Assembly (NCBI RefSeq): GCF_010731855.1
Contig: NZ_AP022620.1
Coordinates: 4,092,001 to 4,156,000 of the forward strand
From: Mycolicibacterium anyangense
Lineage (GTDB): Bacteria > Actinomycetota > Actinomycetes > Mycobacteriales > Mycobacteriaceae
Reading direction: 5' to 3'
Length of the DNA stretch: 64,000 nucleotides
The first letter of the stretch is position 1. Each line of letters opens with the position of its first letter. The notes beneath the pieces are model-generated. The model worked only from the letters and a program-made list of their open reading frames with translations. It searched no databases and was not told the origin of the DNA. This document shows positions 50,461 to 60,942 of the stretch, piece by piece. The translations under genes and the position numbers were made by a program.

Positions 50461-51054
50461 ATGAGCATCGCCGATACTCTGGATCCGCAGATCGACGTGC
50501 CGGCTCTCCCGGCTCGGGAACGGATACTGGCCACCGCGTACCGGCTCTTTTATCGCGAGGGGATTCGGGCCACCGGCGTCGACAAGGTGATAGCCGAGGC
50601 CGGCGTCACCAAGGTGACGTTCTACCGTCACTTTCCGAGCAAGGACGCTCTTATCCTGGCGTTCTTGGATTTGCGCCACCGGCGTTGGATGGATTGGTTT
50701 GTCGATGCGCTCGATCGCCACGTTGCTGGCAATCGTCGCCGGCCCGCAGTGGTGTCCGCGATCGAAGAATGGCTGACCGCGGACTCGTTCCGCGGGTGCG
50801 CTTTTATCAACAGCGTCAACGAGATCGGCGCTGATTTGCCCGAGGTCTACGCCATCACCGTGCGGCATAAGGCCGATATGGTCGCGGCCATCAAAGCGAC
50901 ACTTCCGCCGGGTGTGAACCGGACTCGAACGGCACAAGCGCTCGGCGTGGCAGTCGACGGCGCCATCGTGCACGCGCAGTATCAGCGGGACGCCGCGGCC
51001 GCGGTCAAGACCCTCGCCACGATCGCGTCGACACTATTGGCGGCGAATGAATAG
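50461..51054 (+). CDS. TetR-family transcriptional regulator
   Basis: 197 residues: helix-turn-helix RATGVDKVIAEAGVTKVTFY then RHFPSKDALI (about residues 38-67), and a C-terminal helical domain. Three near-identical operators lie between it and the divergent DUF1348 gene, with O3 only 7 bases before ATG 50461, so the mRNA is probably leaderless or has a very short leader, and the gene should be autorepressed. Ligand unknown. It appears unrelated to the catabolic-island regulator at 32706. Confidence 0.88.
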   Translation: MSIADTLDPQIDVPALPARERILATAYRLFYREGIRATGVDKVIAEAGVTKVTFYRHFPSKDALILAFLDLRHRRWMDWFVDALDRHVAGNRRRPAVVSAIEEWLTADSFRGCAFINSVNEIGADLPEVYAITVRHKADMVAAIKATLPPGVNRTRTAQALGVAVDGAIVHAQYQRDAAAAVKTLATIASTLLAANE

Positions 51055-51181
51055 CGCACCGATATGGGTTGTCGCACAATGTGATCCGTCCGCTGGCGTG
51101 ACATCATCACCGGTAGGGACAGATGGTCGTCGTCAACGGCTGGCGGAAGCCAGAGCCTTGGACAAAGTCCAATCGCTCTGT

Positions 51182-51481
51182 CTACGCATCTCGTTCGCTG
51201 TCGTCATCGTCTGGTGGCAGGCGGTCAACGCTCCTCGCCAAGGCGACAAAGGAGACCGCAAACACCCCGAGCACCATTGCCATCACGATTCGCACCGATA
51301 TCGCAATGCCGGTAACTTCGGCTGCGGCGGTGAGCAACCACCAAGCGCCGCAGGTTGAGGCAACTGCCGTCACCCAGTAGTGAACCTTTGCGGCCTTCCA
51401 GATGAGGCCGCGACCATAAAGAAATGCCAGCAGCCGCGTGTACGCCCCGGGCTTCTGGCTCGGCTCCTCCGGCTCGGCCAT
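51182..51481 (-). CDS. Small membrane protein, two segments
   Basis: 99 residues with two hydrophobic segments (VTAVASTCGAWWLLTAAAEV and IVMAMVLGVFAVSFVALA) between a charged N-terminus and an acidic tail DDDDSERDA. No family recognised. The ATG at 51481 lies close after GGAGG. It is convergent with the TetR gene; the gap between their ends is 127 bases. Confidence 0.62.
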   Translation of the reverse strand: MAEPEEPSQKPGAYTRLLAFLYGRGLIWKAAKVHYWVTAVASTCGAWWLLTAAAEVTGIAISVRIVMAMVLGVFAVSFVALARSVDRLPPDDDDSERDA

Positions 51482-51616
51482 TGTGCGCCTCCATCACGTT
51501 CGCAAGCGGGTCATGTATTGAATCACCACATCACGACTACGTGCCAGCGTGGCGTCGAGAATGCCACGTCACTGATTGATCGGAGCAATGCAGTCGGCCG
51601 CACTGCCAGAGGTCGG

Positions 51617-52636
51617 TTAGAGGTCTTCTAGCAGTAGGCGTAGTGCAACGGTATCGACGGCGACGGCTGTGTTGGCAAGAACAATCACCGCCGCAGCACG
51701 TTTGCGATCGAGAGCCAGCATGCTCGAAAAGCCTCCCGTTGTGCCGTTGTGCCAGGTGACTTCCGATCCATCGATCTGATCGGTGAACCACGCATAGCCA
51801 ATCCTGCTCTGGCCGTGAGCTTTCCATCGGGGTTCGAGTGCGGCTAAGCCAGGTGCGGTGGAGTCGAGCAAAGCGTGGACGTAGTGAGTCATGTCAGCTG
51901 GTGTTGAGCGCACCCCACCGGCGGGGGCGTAGGCACCCAATGTCCAGGGCTGCTCGGCCCTGCCGTGCGCACTCCACCCGTAGGGTGCCTCGGAAGGTAG
52001 GTCAGCGCTGGTCAACGGGGTGGTGGACCGCGTCATACCGAGGCGGGTGAAGAGTTGCCGGTCCAGTAGGTCGGGGTAGCCGACTCCAACGCGGGCCGCA
52101 AGCGCTTGGCCGAGCAGAGCTGCACCGAGGTTGGAGTACGAAAACTGGCCTCTAGCAACGATCTTCGCGGCCTCAGCTCGGGCTAGCAGACGCGACAGGT
52201 CGACGGTGTACGGGTTGCGGTGACGCAGGACGGCGATGACCGCGCTAGTGCGATCACGCAGACCGCTGGCAATCCGCGGAAGCCCGGAACGATGACTCGC
52301 CAGCTCCTCGAGGGTGGTGCAGGCCGCAGGACTACTCCCAAGTTCGAGCAGGCTTCCCAACCTGGCGTCGGTCCTGACCAAACCCGACTCCACAACGTCT
52401 GCGAACAGCGCTGACGTCATGGTCTTGGTGATGGAACCGATTTCGTAGACAGTGTCGAGCGCCGCGCCGATGTGCGCGTCTCGGCGCACATCACCTTCGA
52501 TGTAGACGACGCTGATCCGATCCAGGACACCTGCTGCTCGCGCCAGCGGCCGCAGGCGGTCAATCAGCTGCCCGTCACCTGTGACGCCAAGTTCGGGAAG
52601 TCGCGGTGCTGTAGAGCGTATGGGTCGTCTCCACAC
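51617..52636 (-). CDS. Serine hydrolase, class C beta-lactamase fold
   Basis: 339 residues with the penicillin-binding/beta-lactamase motifs: SITK (Ser 68, Lys 71), YSN in FSYSNLGAALLG, and HNGTTGG as the KTG-equivalent. LASHRSGLPRIASGL and YAPAGGVRSTPADM are typical of class C-like esterases. No signal peptide is visible from the GTG 52636 start, suggesting a cytoplasmic esterase or peptidase rather than a secreted beta-lactamase. Neighbours give no hint of its substrate. Confidence 0.8.
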   Translation of the reverse strand: MWRRPIRSTAPRLPELGVTGDGQLIDRLRPLARAAGVLDRISVVYIEGDVRRDAHIGAALDTVYEIGSITKTMTSALFADVVESGLVRTDARLGSLLELGSSPAACTTLEELASHRSGLPRIASGLRDRTSAVIAVLRHRNPYTVDLSRLLARAEAAKIVARGQFSYSNLGAALLGQALAARVGVGYPDLLDRQLFTRLGMTRSTTPLTSADLPSEAPYGWSAHGRAEQPWTLGAYAPAGGVRSTPADMTHYVHALLDSTAPGLAALEPRWKAHGQSRIGYAWFTDQIDGSEVTWHNGTTGGFSSMLALDRKRAAAVIVLANTAVAVDTVALRLLLEDL

Positions 52637-52705
52637 GCGACAGCACCCTAGCTCGATGCTCAGAGAAGCTCACACACCAGTGCTGTTCGGCCCCAGCCGA
52701 TCCCC

Positions 52706-53374
52706 TTAACCAGCCGGACGGCCCGTCGACCGGGCGAGCGGCAGCAGCACGCGGTCAACGATGACGGCGATCGCAGCTCGATCTAGCGGCCGTTCGCCGA
52801 TGAGTTCCCAATGCACCACCAACGCCACCGCCGCAGCGACGTCCATTCCGCTGCCGTGCCCCCGGGACGGCAACTCGTGCTGGTCGCTCGCTCTGGCCAG
52901 CACCTCTTCGAGTGATCCTTGGAGGCGGGTGATGAAACGCTGTCGAATGACATGGCAGAGCTGCGGCTCGTGGCGGGCGGTTTCGATGAGCGCGCCCACG
53001 AGGCTCTGCCGTGCCGATTCGGGCGGCCCGATGATCTGTCGGATCGTCTCGATGAGGTCATCACGAAGTGACTCTGAATCCGCCAGCGGCACAGGCTGTT
53101 CGGTAAGACCTACAAATTCCAGAGTATCGGCGGCCAGCTCGGCGCGTGACTGCCACCGCCGATACACGGTGGCCTTGCCAACGCGGGCCCTGGCAGCTGC
53201 CTTGTCCATCGTCAACGCCGGATAGCCACCTTCGAGCAGCAGCTCGAGTGCCGCGGTCAGGATCCGTACGTCGCGTTCGGGGTCGCGTGGCGGGCCTGAC
53301 GTTCCTCGCGGGCGCCGCCAGGAGGACTCGGTAACCACGGCGGCCGCTTGCTGCCCATCGTCACTGGGACTCAT
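52706..53374 (-). CDS. TetR-family transcriptional regulator
   Basis: 222 residues: helix-turn-helix [21 protein letters not shown] (about residues 48-70) and a helical C-terminal domain. The open frame continues upstream into the divergent gene; ATG 53374 gives the usual ~30-residue lead. It is divergent from the quinone oxidoreductase gene at 53463, its most likely target. The 88-base intergenic region contains TGTATCGAGTATAG, which is not a clear palindrome. Confidence 0.84.
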   Translation of the reverse strand: MSPSDDGQQAAAVVTESSWRRPRGTSGPPRDPERDVRILTAALELLLEGGYPALTMDKAAARARVGKATVYRRWQSRAELAADTLEFVGLTEQPVPLADSESLRDDLIETIRQIIGPPESARQSLVGALIETARHEPQLCHVIRQRFITRLQGSLEEVLARASDQHELPSRGHGSGMDVAAAVALVVHWELIGERPLDRAAIAVIVDRVLLPLARSTGRPAG

Positions 53375-53462
53375 TTGTATCGAGTATAGCGCTGGGGGTA
53401 GCCTCGACGGACAACTGGGACAGGGATGTTCAGGGTTAACGCACGGCGAACGTGGAGTAGGT

Positions 53463-54410
53463 ATGAGGGCGATAGGTTTCACCGAATTCGGTGGTCCTGA
53501 CGTAATGAAGGTTCTCGAGCTCCCAGAGCCGCAGGCCGGCCCGGGAGAGGTGCGGATCAAGGTCGCCGCCGCCGACGTCAACCCGTCCGACGTCGAGGCC
53601 AGGCGGGGCAGGATTGCCCAGTCGAGCCCGAAGATGTTTCCGCCCTCCGACGTCTACATCGTCGGCTGGGATGCCGCAGGCACCATCGATCAGATGGGCG
53701 ATGGCGTTCGACCAGAACTGGCCGTGGGCATGCCGGTGATCGCCTTGCTGGAGCCCAAGCTCAAGCAGGGTGCGCAAGCTGAATACGTCGTCGCACCCGC
53801 CGAATCGGTGGTCGCGGCTCCGCGCGGAGCCGACGCTGCCGCGGCCTCGACGTTGTTGATGAACGCCATGACGGCGCGCCTTGCTCTCGATGCGCTGGCA
53901 TTGCCGCCCGGCGCGACATTGTTGGTCACCGGCGCCGCCGGAGCGGTCGGAGGCTACGCGGTGCAACTGGGGAAATCGGCTGGGCTGACAGTGCTCGCCG
54001 ACGCCGCCCAGTCCGACGAGGACTTGGTCACCGCACTTGGCGCCGACACCGTCGTGCCACGCGGAGATTCGTTCGTGGACAACGTTCGCGAACTCCGTCC
54101 CGGTGGCGTCGACGGCGTCATCGACGCCGCCCTGCTCGACGACGCTGTGACCGCGGCGGTCGCCGACGGCGGAGCGATCGCTACCGTGCGCGGCTTCACC
54201 GGCGCCACCGATCGTGGGATCCGCTGGTATCCGGTGTTCGTCCACTCCGGCCTGCGGGATACCAAAGCCCTCAACGAACTGCGGGATTTGGCCGAGTCCG
54301 GTCAGCTCAGCCTGCGCGTCGCTGCAACCATGCCCGCCGAAGACGTCGCTCACGCGCACCGGCTGATTGAGGCCGGCGGCGTTCGTGGTCGGCCGGTGCT
54401 CACCTTCTGA
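53463..54410 (+). CDS. Zinc-independent MDR/quinone oxidoreductase (NADPH)
   Basis: 315 residues of the medium-chain dehydrogenase fold: N-terminal [37 protein letters not shown], and the nucleotide motif [19 protein letters not shown]. The zinc-binding residues of alcohol dehydrogenases are absent, so it belongs to the quinone oxidoreductase group that reduces quinones or enones with NADPH. It is divergent from a TetR gene and is probably induced by an electrophile. ATG 53463 is 88 bases from the regulator start. Confidence 0.87.
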   Translation: MRAIGFTEFGGPDVMKVLELPEPQAGPGEVRIKVAAADVNPSDVEARRGRIAQSSPKMFPPSDVYIVGWDAAGTIDQMGDGVRPELAVGMPVIALLEPKLKQGAQAEYVVAPAESVVAAPRGADAAAASTLLMNAMTARLALDALALPPGATLLVTGAAGAVGGYAVQLGKSAGLTVLADAAQSDEDLVTALGADTVVPRGDSFVDNVRELRPGGVDGVIDAALLDDAVTAAVADGGAIATVRGFTGATDRGIRWYPVFVHSGLRDTKALNELRDLAESGQLSLRVAATMPAEDVAHAHRLIEAGGVRGRPVLTF

Positions 54411-54616
54411 TCCAGTCGACGAGGACCGATGGACTTTGCGACTCGCCTCACCGAGGCCGCCTGCACAACAGGGTGGTTTGAGTGCTGCGCGTCGGTTTGC
54501 CAACTCGGCCACCCCGCGGTGCTCTACCCAGACCTATTCGTCACCGGCTGAGCGGCGCCGCGTAGATTCTCTACAACCCGCCCAAGCCGCTAAGAAGCCT
54601 TCACACGAAAGCCATC

Positions 54617-54874
54617 ATGCCCGAGGACCAGAGCGCAGACGTTCCGCCCAATCACCTCTCCATCGACCCGCGAAGCCCCTTCTACAACGAAGAGGTGCTG
54701 CTGCGCGATGTGGGTATTCGCTTCAATGGCGTCGAGAAGACCAACGTCCACGAGTACGACGTGGCCGAGGGTTGGGTGCGTGTGGAAGTTCCCACCGCGA
54801 AGGATCGCCGCGGCAATCCCATGGTCGTCAAGCTCAGCGGCACGGTCGAACCGTATTTCCGCTCGACGGAGTAG
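54617..54874 (+). CDS. DUF3297 family protein
   Basis: 85 residues with LSIDPRSPFYNEEVLLRDVG, IRFNGVEKTNVHEYDVAEGW and KDRRGNPMVVKLSGTVEPYF, the pattern of the short DUF3297 family found across bacteria, of unknown function. Cytoplasmic, single gene. In the gap before it (54411-54616) I see only an AT-poor intergenic region with no gene. Confidence 0.85.
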   Translation: MPEDQSADVPPNHLSIDPRSPFYNEEVLLRDVGIRFNGVEKTNVHEYDVAEGWVRVEVPTAKDRRGNPMVVKLSGTVEPYFRSTE

Positions 54875-55035
54875 CGGACGCCTCGGGTCTGTGCCGCGGC
54901 TGCCTGGTTCCTCGGAACTGGTTGTGACGCAGGCCCATCCGTTCGAGCTGCATCCAGACCCGGCCCCGCGCGGTAGCTCGGGGCACGATGCGGGGTGCCC
55001 CGAAGCAGCATTGTCTCAGCGCCGGCGGGGTCTAG

Positions 55036-56676
<1,641 letters not shown>

Positions 56677-56687
56677 CGCGAGCGGGA

Positions 56688-57065
56688 CTACGCCTCACCC
56701 ACACTCGGCCGGTAGTGAGCCGCCTCGGCCTCGGCTTCGAGCAGTGCGCCCAGCTCACCCTCCTGCTGGGCGACAAACACACCCATCACCTGCCGGCATA
56801 CCTCCGGGACGCTCACCCCACGTACATCCGCAATACGTTTCAGCCCGAGCAGCATTGACGTGGACACGTGAAACTGCACAGTGAACTGACCGCACGAACC
56901 GTCCTCAGGCGCCAACCCCGGACCCACCACCACAGGTTCATCCACCTGGTACTCGCCCATTTCGGTACGCCGGGCTCGCTCGACAGCTCCACCGCCAGAG
57001 CCGCCACCAACGGCTGCGGCCGGGTCCCGGAACTCCTCATGACTGAACAGACCCACTCCGTCCAC
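56688..57065 (-). CDS. Hypothetical protein with ribbon-helix-helix-like segment
   Basis: About 125 residues, start uncertain (GTG 57065 tentative). An N-terminal Gly/Ala-rich stretch is followed by GQFTVQFHVSTSMLLGLKRI and ADVRGVSVPEVCRQVMGVFV, a strand then two helices as in ribbon-helix-helix DNA-binding proteins, and a Glu/Ala-rich C-terminus. It ends 12 bases from the converging sulfatase gene. The DNA-binding reading is a guess from the pattern. Codons look normal for the region. Confidence 0.55.
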   Translation of the reverse strand: MDGVGLFSHEEFRDPAAAVGGGSGGGAVERARRTEMGEYQVDEPVVVGPGLAPEDGSCGQFTVQFHVSTSMLLGLKRIADVRGVSVPEVCRQVMGVFVAQQEGELGALLEAEAEAAHYRPSVGEA

Positions 57066-57184
57066 GCTAGACCCCGCCGAATTCCCAGGCGAGGTGGCAC
57101 GGCCACCCACTGCCGGGCTCGTGGTTCTGATTTCGTAATCCCGACGGTGTTCTCCAGCGCGGCCCGCGTCCCTACATTTGCTAA

Positions 57185-57784
57185 ATGGGGAGTCTTCGAC
57201 ACCGGTGGCGGCCGCGGACAGCGCTGGCGAGCATCTTCCTGACGGCAGTGATCCTGTCGTTCGGGAGCACGGGGTTAGCCCGGGCGGACGAGTCCGTCCT
57301 CGTCGGTTTCGGTGATCCCGCCGCAGTATCCACCTGGACAACGGTGAACGATCCTGTCATGGGCGGCCGGTCGACCTCGACGGTCACCTATGGCGACGGT
57401 GGCCTGGTCTTCTCGGGCACCATTTCGCTGGACAACAACGGCGGATTCGCCTCGGCCCGTGGTCTGGTCGATCCCGCGATCGGGGTGGGAGCTGCCGGCG
57501 CGGCAGCGCTGCGTATCGCGGCATTGGGCGACGGCAAGACCTACGTGCTCAAGGTGGAGACCGGGCAGCCCTGGTCCTACATCCAGCGCTTCCCCACCAG
57601 GACCGGCGTCCTTCAGAAGTACGACCTGCCCGTGGATAACTTCGAAGCGGTGGGCAGGTTCCTCGATCCCGTACCGGCACCCCCGCTCGACCCGTCGACC
57701 ATCAATCGGGTCGGGATCTACATCCTCGACAAGCAGGAAGGCCCGTTCCGGCTCGTCGTCCGTGCCATCGACAGTGTGAGCTGA
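57185..57784 (+). CDS. Secreted CIA30-domain protein
   Basis: 199 residues with a signal peptide (ALASIFLTAVILSFGSTGLARA) and a CIA30 beta-sandwich: WTTVNDPVMGGRSTS is the family hallmark, then FSGTISLDNNGGFASARG and a C-terminal GIYILDKQEGPFRLVV. CIA30 domains bind carbohydrates or assist assembly of complexes; export suggests an envelope role. ATG 57185. Confidence 0.82.
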   Translation: MGSLRHRWRPRTALASIFLTAVILSFGSTGLARADESVLVGFGDPAAVSTWTTVNDPVMGGRSTSTVTYGDGGLVFSGTISLDNNGGFASARGLVDPAIGVGAAGAAALRIAALGDGKTYVLKVETGQPWSYIQRFPTRTGVLQKYDLPVDNFEAVGRFLDPVPAPPLDPSTINRVGIYILDKQEGPFRLVVRAIDSVS

Positions 57785-57801
57785 GAAACTAAACTATCGC
57801 C

Positions 57802-58242
57802 ATGCCAAGGAAACTCAGTGACGACGAAGTTGCCGCGTATCTCGACAGCCGCCCGGGGTGGGCGGTCCTGAGCACCATCGACTCGGACGGGTTCCCGCAC
57901 TCCGTCCCACTCGGATACTTCCGCCTCGACCGCGACGTCATCCTGGGTGTGCGTGATGGCACCCGAAAAGTGGCCAACATCGAAAGCAACCCGAACGTGA
58001 GCATCATGCTCGAAGACGGGTCCACGATGGCAGATATCCGTGGCGTGATGATCCAAGGTCGCGCCCGCATCGTCCGCGAACCGGGTGAAGCACTTGAGCT
58101 CGCCAGGCAAGGGGCCCGCGCCCGCGGCGTGCCCGAGGCCGACTGGCCCACCGCTCCCAGACCGGGTGCCGCCTATATCCGCGTGACTCCGGTCAGAACG
58201 CGGTCGTGGGATTACTCGAACCCGACGGCGGGCCAGGCCTAG
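57802..58242 (+). CDS. PPOX-fold split-barrel flavin/F420-binding protein
   Basis: 146 residues: PGWAVLSTIDSDGFPHSVPLGYF, DGTRKVANIESNPNVSIMLED and a C-terminal AAYIRVTPVRTRSWDY follow the pyridoxamine-phosphate-oxidase-like split barrel. In actinobacteria many such proteins use F420 (FDOR type). ATG 57802. The gene converges on the next one with only 3 bases between their stop codons. Confidence 0.82.
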   Translation: MPRKLSDDEVAAYLDSRPGWAVLSTIDSDGFPHSVPLGYFRLDRDVILGVRDGTRKVANIESNPNVSIMLEDGSTMADIRGVMIQGRARIVREPGEALELARQGARARGVPEADWPTAPRPGAAYIRVTPVRTRSWDYSNPTAGQA

Positions 58243-58252
58243 CAACTAGGCC
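58236..58252. terminator. Hairpin containing both convergent stop codons
   Basis: GGCCTAG-CAA-CTAGGCC is a perfect 7-bp stem with a 3-base loop. The left arm holds the TAG of the PPOX-fold gene and the right arm holds the TAG (minus) of the 58246 gene, so one hairpin ends both units. Confidence 0.5.
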
Positions 58253-58512
58253 GGCGGTTGGTCCGTCGGATAGACGTCGATCGCCCACCACTTCGCCATC
58301 GGCAGGGTCTGGACCGTGGCCTGCGCTTCGGCGGCGTCCTCGGCGAGGATCCCGAGGAACACCGTGCCCCGCGCGGACGAGATGTGCAGGGAGGTCAGTC
58401 GACCCTCGCCTTGGAGCACCTTCACCTGCGCGACCTCTTCGGCAATGACAGATTTCATCTGGGGCAGATCGGTTTCGGGGTCGAACGTGGCGATCACCAT
58501 GAAGGTCGGCAT
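58246..58512 (-). CDS. YCII/muconolactone-isomerase-like small protein
   Basis: 88 residues with a ferredoxin-like alpha+beta layout: MPTFMVIATFDPETD, EEVAQVKVLQGEGRLTSLHIS, GTVFLGILAEDAAEAQATVQ and KWWAIDVYPTD. It fits the dimeric alpha/beta barrel superfamily that includes YciI and muconolactone isomerase, whose members often accompany oxidoreductases. ATG 58512 is preceded by a weak GGAGCA; function unknown. Confidence 0.72.
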   Translation of the reverse strand: MPTFMVIATFDPETDLPQMKSVIAEEVAQVKVLQGEGRLTSLHISSARGTVFLGILAEDAAEAQATVQTLPMAKWWAIDVYPTDQPPA

Positions 58513-58634
58513 GGAAGGTTGCTCCTGCGGTTGTTCGGACCGATGGCTGGACGGGGCGATCATACGGAAGCGTCGATGCGGTAACCCCGCTGCCGCCATC
58601 GATCGCAGACCGCACTCACCCAAGGCGCGCGGTG

Positions 58635-59375
58635 CTACCGGCGACTTCCGGGGCACTTTCCGTTGTCGGCGGGGTGTAGCGCGATCATGTCGGCCTGCAG
58701 GGTCCCGCTACTGTCGGTGGTCCCTCGCGCGGTGATGCACTTGCCTTGGGCGATCGCCTGGATGTTGGCGGGCACCCGCTTGGCATAGGTCGTGTTGCTG
58801 GCGAGGGCGACGGTGGTCGGTGTCGGAGCGCCAGAGGCGTTGATGATCAAGGAGTTACCTCCGATCGAGCTCACCGTTCCACGTACCGGGCCGGTCGGCC
58901 CCGGCGAGCCGGAGGCGGGCGCCGATGCCGTCGACGGCTGGGCGCTGACGAAGCACCCGCTGTTCTTCGCTGGGACGATCTGCACCACCGCTGCCGTCAA
59001 CGAGCCATTCGGGCCCGGTGCCCCGCCATGCTCTGGTCGTACGCTCACACAGCTGCCCACGGTGACGTCGGTGACGGCAGCGGGGTCGGTCTCCCAGACC
59101 TTGGTGCTCGCTGAGAAGCCCACCGTGACTGTGCCGTCCCGCTTCTGCACCGATGCGGTGGTGCCGCTGACGGATTCGATCAGACCGGCGGCGTGGTCCT
59201 TGCCGCTCTTAGCGGTCGGTGCGGAGTTCGATGATGCACTGCTGGTCGCCGATGCCTGGGGCGCCGGAGGGGCGGCGGACGACCCGCATGCGGCGACGGA
59301 GATCGCGACAAGACCAGCGACGAGCACGCCGGAGGAGCGCCGTTGCAGCGGCGACGCCGAAGGAGTGAGATGCAT
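58635..59375 (-). CDS. Lipoprotein with two DUF5666-like repeats
   Basis: 246 residues: signal peptide with lipobox VAAC (Cys near residue 33), an Ala/Ser/Pro-rich linker, then two beta-rich modules (AGLIESVSGTTASVQKRDG and GTVSSIGGNSLIINASGA), each followed by a Cys-containing strand (GSCVSVRP, GKCITARG), as in DUF5666 repeats. It should be lipid-anchored in the cell envelope. Function unknown. ATG 59375 is preceded by TCACTCC-side purine stretch AAGGAGTGAG on the coding-strand complement, not a firm start signal. Confidence 0.75.
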   Translation of the reverse strand: MHLTPSASPLQRRSSGVLVAGLVAISVAACGSSAAPPAPQASATSSASSNSAPTAKSGKDHAAGLIESVSGTTASVQKRDGTVTVGFSASTKVWETDPAAVTDVTVGSCVSVRPEHGGAPGPNGSLTAAVVQIVPAKNSGCFVSAQPSTASAPASGSPGPTGPVRGTVSSIGGNSLIINASGAPTPTTVALASNTTYAKRVPANIQAIAQGKCITARGTTDSSGTLQADMIALHPADNGKCPGSRR

Positions 59376-59482
59376 GGGTCTACCGTCGCGGTGGGAACTT
59401 GGATGGCGCTTGGGGCCACTCATGAGATCGCTGTGCGTAGGAAACGGGCCGCGGTTGTTAGCCGGTGGTCGCTGGGAATTGG

Positions 59483-60823
59483 TTAGGTGGGTGCGTCCGC
59501 CAAGGCGGCAAGGTGGGGAGCTGATTGACGACGCGTCAACCGGACGTTCAGCCGTTCCAGCCCTCGCAGGGTGGGGTTTGTCCGCCAGTGTGGCTGGCCG
59601 AGTATCTCGATGGCGTCGACATTGTCGACGATCTCTCGCAGCACGGTGTGGCCCTCCAAGCGCGCCAGGTGAGCGCCCAGGCACAGATGTATTCCAGACC
59701 CGAATGCGACGTGTCCGGTGGGGTTGCGTTCGACGCGGAACTCGTCCGGGTCCTCGAACTGACGTGGGTCACGATTGGCGGCACCCCACAGCAGCAACAC
59801 CCGCGACCCAGCCGGGATCGTCACATTGCCGACGACGTAATCCGAGCGCGCGGTCCGGTAGAGACCCTGGATGGGCGAGTAGTAGCGCAGTTGCTCTTCC
59901 ACAGCGCTCGGAATGAGCTCGGGGCGAGTCTGGAGGAGACGCAGTTGGTCCGGGTTGGCCGATAGCGTGAGAAACAGTGTGCCCAACATGTTCGTGGTGG
60001 TCTCGTTACCGGCAAGCAGCAGCAGGGTGGAGAAGAAGAACAGCTCGTCATTGCTGAGCCGGCCCTCGTGCGCGTTGGCCACGAGACGACCCAAAACCGT
60101 GTCTTCATCGAGCAATTCACCTCGCTCGAGCTTGCCGGTGAAGTACTCGTGGAAGAGCCCGATAGCGCGCATCCCGGCGGCCGCCTGCCGGAGCCCGGCA
60201 GGCGATACATTCGCCGATGCCAAGCGAACCGTCTCGTTCGACCAGTCTTTGAACGCGGCGAGGTCGTCACCGGCAATGCCGAGAATGTGCGCAATGATCG
60301 CCGTAGGCAATGGCTCGGCCAGAGTCTTGACGACATCGACTGACTCGCCGCGGAAAAGAGCCGCCGTGTGTTCGACGCACAGTTGCTCGATCATCGTCTG
60401 CCAGGACTGGAGCGCGCCGCGGGTGAACGCGGGCTGGGCTTGCTTGCGCATTGCGGTATGCCGTGGCGGATCAACAGTCAGCATGGAGTCCGCCCTCATG
60501 CGGATGAACGTGACGCCATCAGCGCTCGACAAGACGTCAGAAGCTCGTGCTGCCGCCCGCACATCCTCGTAGTGGCTGAGGATGAACATGTCCCGACTCT
60601 GGTTGAAGTGGACCGATGGCCCGGACAGCAGCTCCGGGTAGTAGCGGTAGGGATCTGCGGCCATCTCGTGATCGAGCGGATCGAAATCGGTGATCGCAAC
60701 ACCGGCTGGGATGGGTCGGCGTCGTACCCTGCGGGTGATCCTGCGCGCCGCGTCGGCGGAGAAGCCCCCAACCATGGTTGGCGCAAACATCCGGATGAAC
60801 TTCAGCTGCGATCCGATCGGCAC
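59483..60823 (-). CDS. Cytochrome P450
   Basis: 446 residues: I-helix LLLLAGNETTTNMLG, ExxR in EEQLRYYSP, heme loop FGSGIHLCLGAHLARLE with Cys near residue 380. The N-terminal ~35 residues are basic and slightly longer than usual. It is a class I P450; no ferredoxin or reductase is next to it. GTG 60823. It lies 119 bases downstream of the FAD monooxygenase-type gene and is in the same direction, so the two may form an oxidative unit. No 17-bp island operator is near it. Confidence 0.92.
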   Translation of the reverse strand: MPIGSQLKFIRMFAPTMVGGFSADAARRITRRVRRRPIPAGVAITDFDPLDHEMAADPYRYYPELLSGPSVHFNQSRDMFILSHYEDVRAAARASDVLSSADGVTFIRMRADSMLTVDPPRHTAMRKQAQPAFTRGALQSWQTMIEQLCVEHTAALFRGESVDVVKTLAEPLPTAIIAHILGIAGDDLAAFKDWSNETVRLASANVSPAGLRQAAAGMRAIGLFHEYFTGKLERGELLDEDTVLGRLVANAHEGRLSNDELFFFSTLLLLAGNETTTNMLGTLFLTLSANPDQLRLLQTRPELIPSAVEEQLRYYSPIQGLYRTARSDYVVGNVTIPAGSRVLLLWGAANRDPRQFEDPDEFRVERNPTGHVAFGSGIHLCLGAHLARLEGHTVLREIVDNVDAIEILGQPHWRTNPTLRGLERLNVRLTRRQSAPHLAALADAPT

Positions 60824-60942
60824 CAGCGGAGTTTAGGCACCCACCGTTATCCGAGAATCGAAATTCGGAAAGCTTGGCCGTGAATGCGGCGGTCCCGCAT
60901 CTGTTGCGCGGCAACAGCGGAGGCGCCATACCCGCAGCGGCT

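Noticed and set aside
53375..53462. TGTATCGAGTATAG between the TetR and quinone oxidoreductase genes as an operator
   Set aside because: The arms do not pair as an inverted repeat and there is no second copy, so I do not annotate it.
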